DNA of 7,285 nucleotides from Thermoplasmatota archaeon (lineage in GTDB: Archaea > Thermoplasmatota > Thermoplasmata > RBG-16-68-12 > JAGMCJ01), in the NCBI GenBank assembly GCA_022848825.1, contig JAJISH010000029.1, positions 1 through 7,285 of the forward strand, given 5' to 3'. Position numbers and translations under genes: made by a program. The notes under the pieces were generated by a model, which saw only the letters and a list, made by a program, of their open reading frames with translations, did not search any database and was not told the origin of the DNA. Below are positions 5,593 through 7,285 of the stretch, in pieces (position 1 is the stretch's first letter; each line of letters opens with the position of its first letter).

Positions 5593-7248
5593 GTGTTTGT
5601 GGAACATCCTCTTCTCAAGGATGGCTATATCGAGAAGAGGGTCTATCAGGTGAACATCGCCAGGTCCTGCTCGAAGAGCCCCACGCTCGTCGTTCTCCCC
5701 ACGGGGATGGGGAAGACGGTCGTTGCCATTCTCGTCATCGCGGACAGGATGGGCGACGGTCGGAAGATACTCCTCCTTGCCCCCACAAAGCCCCTTGTGG
5801 CGCAGCACGCGAAATCGTTGACGACCTTCATGAAGAGCCCGAACCTCGTGCAGTTCACTGGAGAGGTCCCGCCGCCCTCCCGCGTGGACCTTTGGCGGGA
5901 ACATGATATCATCGTTTCGACTCCCCAGGTCATCGAGAACGACCTGGAATCGGGTCGCATCGATCTGGCGGACGTCTCGCTCGTCATCTTCGACGAGGCC
6001 CACCGGGCGGTCGGCGACTATGCCTACGTCCCCATCGGAAGGGCGTGCAAGGAAAGGAAGATGCTCACGCTCGGAATGACCGCCTCGCCCGGGAGCGACC
6101 CCGCCAAAATCCTCGAGGTCTGTGACAACCTCGGAATCGAGGGCGTGGAGATCAGGACGGACTACGATCCGGACGTGGTCAACTACATCCACGACATCGA
6201 CGTCAGCTACATAGGCGTCGAGGTGCCCGAGAATATGAAGGAGATCATCGCCCACCTGAGGAAGGCGCTGGACAAGCAGGTCGGGCAGCTCAGGGATTAT
6301 GGGTTCCTGGAACCGGACAAGCCCGTGACCCGGAGGGCCCTGCTGGACGTCCAGAAGGAGGTGCAGAGAAGGCTCGCGACCGGGGAGAAGAACTACAAGC
6401 TGTACAGGGCGGCGACGCTGCAGGCCATGGCGATGAAGACAGACTATGCGATCGAGTTCGCAGAGTCCCAGGGGATCGACGCCCTGAGGGAGTATTTCAC
6501 CAGGATGGTTGAGGAGAGCAAGCAGAAGGGCGCCAAGAGGGCGGCGAAGCAGATCATGAAGAGCTTCGAGGTGCTCCAGGCGATGGGTCTGACGAAGGGG
6601 GATGACTTCGACCGACCGAAGCTGAGGAAGGTCATCGAGATCCTCACGCGGCAGTTCAGGGACAAGAGGGATTCCCTCGCGATAGTGTTCACCCACTACA
6701 GAGACACGTCCGAGACGGTTACGCGGGAGCTGAGCCAGATCGGGGGCCTCAGACCGGTGAGGTTCGTTGGGCAGAGCTCGAGGGGAAAAGACCGGGGCCT
6801 CAAGCAGAAGGAGCAGGTCGAGGTCATTCGGAAGTTCGAGAGGGGAGACTGCAACGTGCTTGTAGCCACACGGGTTGCAGAAGAGGGCTTGGACATCCCG
6901 TCCACTGATCTCGTCATATTCTACGAGCCCGTCCCGTCAGAGATCAGGATGATCCAGAGAAGGGGAAGGACAGGCAGGAAGAGACCCGGAAAGGTCGTCG
7001 TTCTTGGCTCCAAAGCCACAAGGGACGAATGGTATCACCTCTCCGCCAAGAGAAAGGAGCAGAGGATGCACAGAGAGCTCGAGATACTCAGGCAGGAGCT
7101 CAAGCAGAACATCTTCGTGGGCGAACCAGGACAGGAGACCTTCGCCGACGCCGGGGACAGGATCGGCGGTCTGAGAAGGAGGCTGGAGAGGAAGAAGGAG
7201 AAGCGCACCGCGGAGGACGGGAAGCAGGCCTCGCTGAGCGACTACTAG
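5593..7248 (+). CDS. hef: Hef/FANCM-like superfamily 2 DNA helicase lacking the nuclease domain
   Basis: This encodes 551 residues. RecA-like domain 1 carries the conserved Tyr-Gln near the N-terminus (YQ 18-19), Walker A LPTGMGKT (35-42), LLAPTKPLVAQHA (61-73), a STPQVIENDL segment (109-118), DEAH (134-137) and motif III TAS (163-165). An insertion of about 165 residues (171-335), rich in charged helices, is the position of the fork-recognition domain of Hef. Domain 2 has IVFTHYRDTSETV, FVGQSSRGKDRGLKQKEQ, VATRVAEEGLDIP and motif VI QRRGRTGR (455-462). These segments match archaeal Hef closely. Hef unwinds stalled forks and branched DNA with ATP; the full-length archaeal enzyme also has a C-terminal XPF-type nuclease and HhH domains. 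Here the protein ends soon after the helicase with a basic linker and QASLSDY (545-551), which resembles a PCNA-binding motif. GTG at 5593 is chosen for its TATA spacing; GTG at 5599 is also possible. It is likely transcribed separately from the protease gene. Confidence 0.9.
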   Translation: MFVEHPLLKDGYIEKRVYQVNIARSCSKSPTLVVLPTGMGKTVVAILVIADRMGDGRKILLLAPTKPLVAQHAKSLTTFMKSPNLVQFTGEVPPPSRVDLWREHDIIVSTPQVIENDLESGRIDLADVSLVIFDEAHRAVGDYAYVPIGRACKERKMLTLGMTASPGSDPAKILEVCDNLGIEGVEIRTDYDPDVVNYIHDIDVSYIGVEVPENMKEIIAHLRKALDKQVGQLRDYGFLEPDKPVTRRALLDVQKEVQRRLATGEKNYKLYRAATLQAMAMKTDYAIEFAESQGIDALREYFTRMVEESKQKGAKRAAKQIMKSFEVLQAMGLTKGDDFDRPKLRKVIEILTRQFRDKRDSLAIVFTHYRDTSETVTRELSQIGGLRPVRFVGQSSRGKDRGLKQKEQVEVIRKFERGDCNVLVATRVAEEGLDIPSTDLVIFYEPVPSEIRMIQRRGRTGRKRPGKVVVLGSKATRDEWYHLSAKRKEQRMHRELEILRQELKQNIFVGEPGQETFADAGDRIGGLRRRLERKKEKRTAEDGKQASLSDY

Positions 7249-7285
7249 GAGGCTTCCCGCGACCCGTGCACGGTGCTGCCAGGTC
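7249..7285. other. Right-edge tail
   Basis: Thirty-seven bases follow the helicase stop. I see no start codon with an RBS, no T-run terminator and no RNA structure that can be supported from so short a piece. Confidence 0.5.

Noticed and set aside
3250..6696. A 1148-codon open frame on the minus strand
   Set aside because: It runs antisense through both the M6 protease and the helicase, which have clear catalytic motifs. Its product is rich in Arg, Val, His and Asp with no recognisable domain, as expected from the complement of GC-rich coding sequence.
1..7285. tRNA, rRNA, CRISPR array, insertion sequence or long terminal repeats
   Set aside because: No cloverleaf, rRNA-like segment, regularly spaced repeats, transposase motifs or matching terminal inverted repeats were found on reading either strand.

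Overview
The window looks archaeal, most likely from an uncultured euryarchaeon related to the Thermoplasmata (Thermoplasmatota). The evidence is: a Hef-type fork helicase; tandem DUF835 domains behind a 7TM sensor region; a large exported M6-type metalloprotease with a C-terminal membrane anchor; TATA-box promoters at archaeal spacing from start codons; and Shine-Dalgarno (SD) sites of the GGAGGTG type. The lineage is inferred from gene content and was not checked by a search.

Layout. (1) Positions 1-1563, plus strand: the 3' part of a membrane protein with a HisKA_7TM-like sensor region followed by two DUF835 domains; its start lies off the left edge. (2) Positions 1564-1761, minus strand: a 65-residue ribbon-helix-helix (RHH) regulator whose stop abuts the stop of gene 1. 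(3) Positions 1762-1903: a divergent regulatory region with a TATA box and four alternating TAGC/GCTA half-sites. (4) Positions 1904-2863, plus strand: a protein with the two metal-binding motifs of a class I terpene cyclase, DDAAD and NDVHTIDRE, 140 residues apart. This is the most interesting object in the window. Its frame has no ATG, GTG or TTG before the internal TTG at 2042, yet it carries an SD-like site immediately before an ATA codon at 1904. (5) Positions 2920-5583, plus strand: a secreted, membrane-anchored M6-family metalloprotease with its own promoter. (6) Positions 5593-7248, plus strand: a Hef/FANCM-like helicase without the XPF-type nuclease domain, probably made from a leaderless transcript.

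How they work together. The only pair with a convincing functional link is the RHH regulator and the terpene-cyclase-like gene. They are divergent, share 142 bp of regulatory DNA with repeated half-sites, and may form a small regulated terpenoid module. The cyclase gene is visibly lower in GC (46% over 2341-2460, hand-counted) than the protease gene (63% over 3481-3540), which suggests acquired DNA. The sensor, protease and helicase each look like separate transcription units with unrelated roles (signal sensing, extracellular proteolysis, replication-fork repair).

No rRNA, tRNA, CRISPR array or insertion sequence was recognised.
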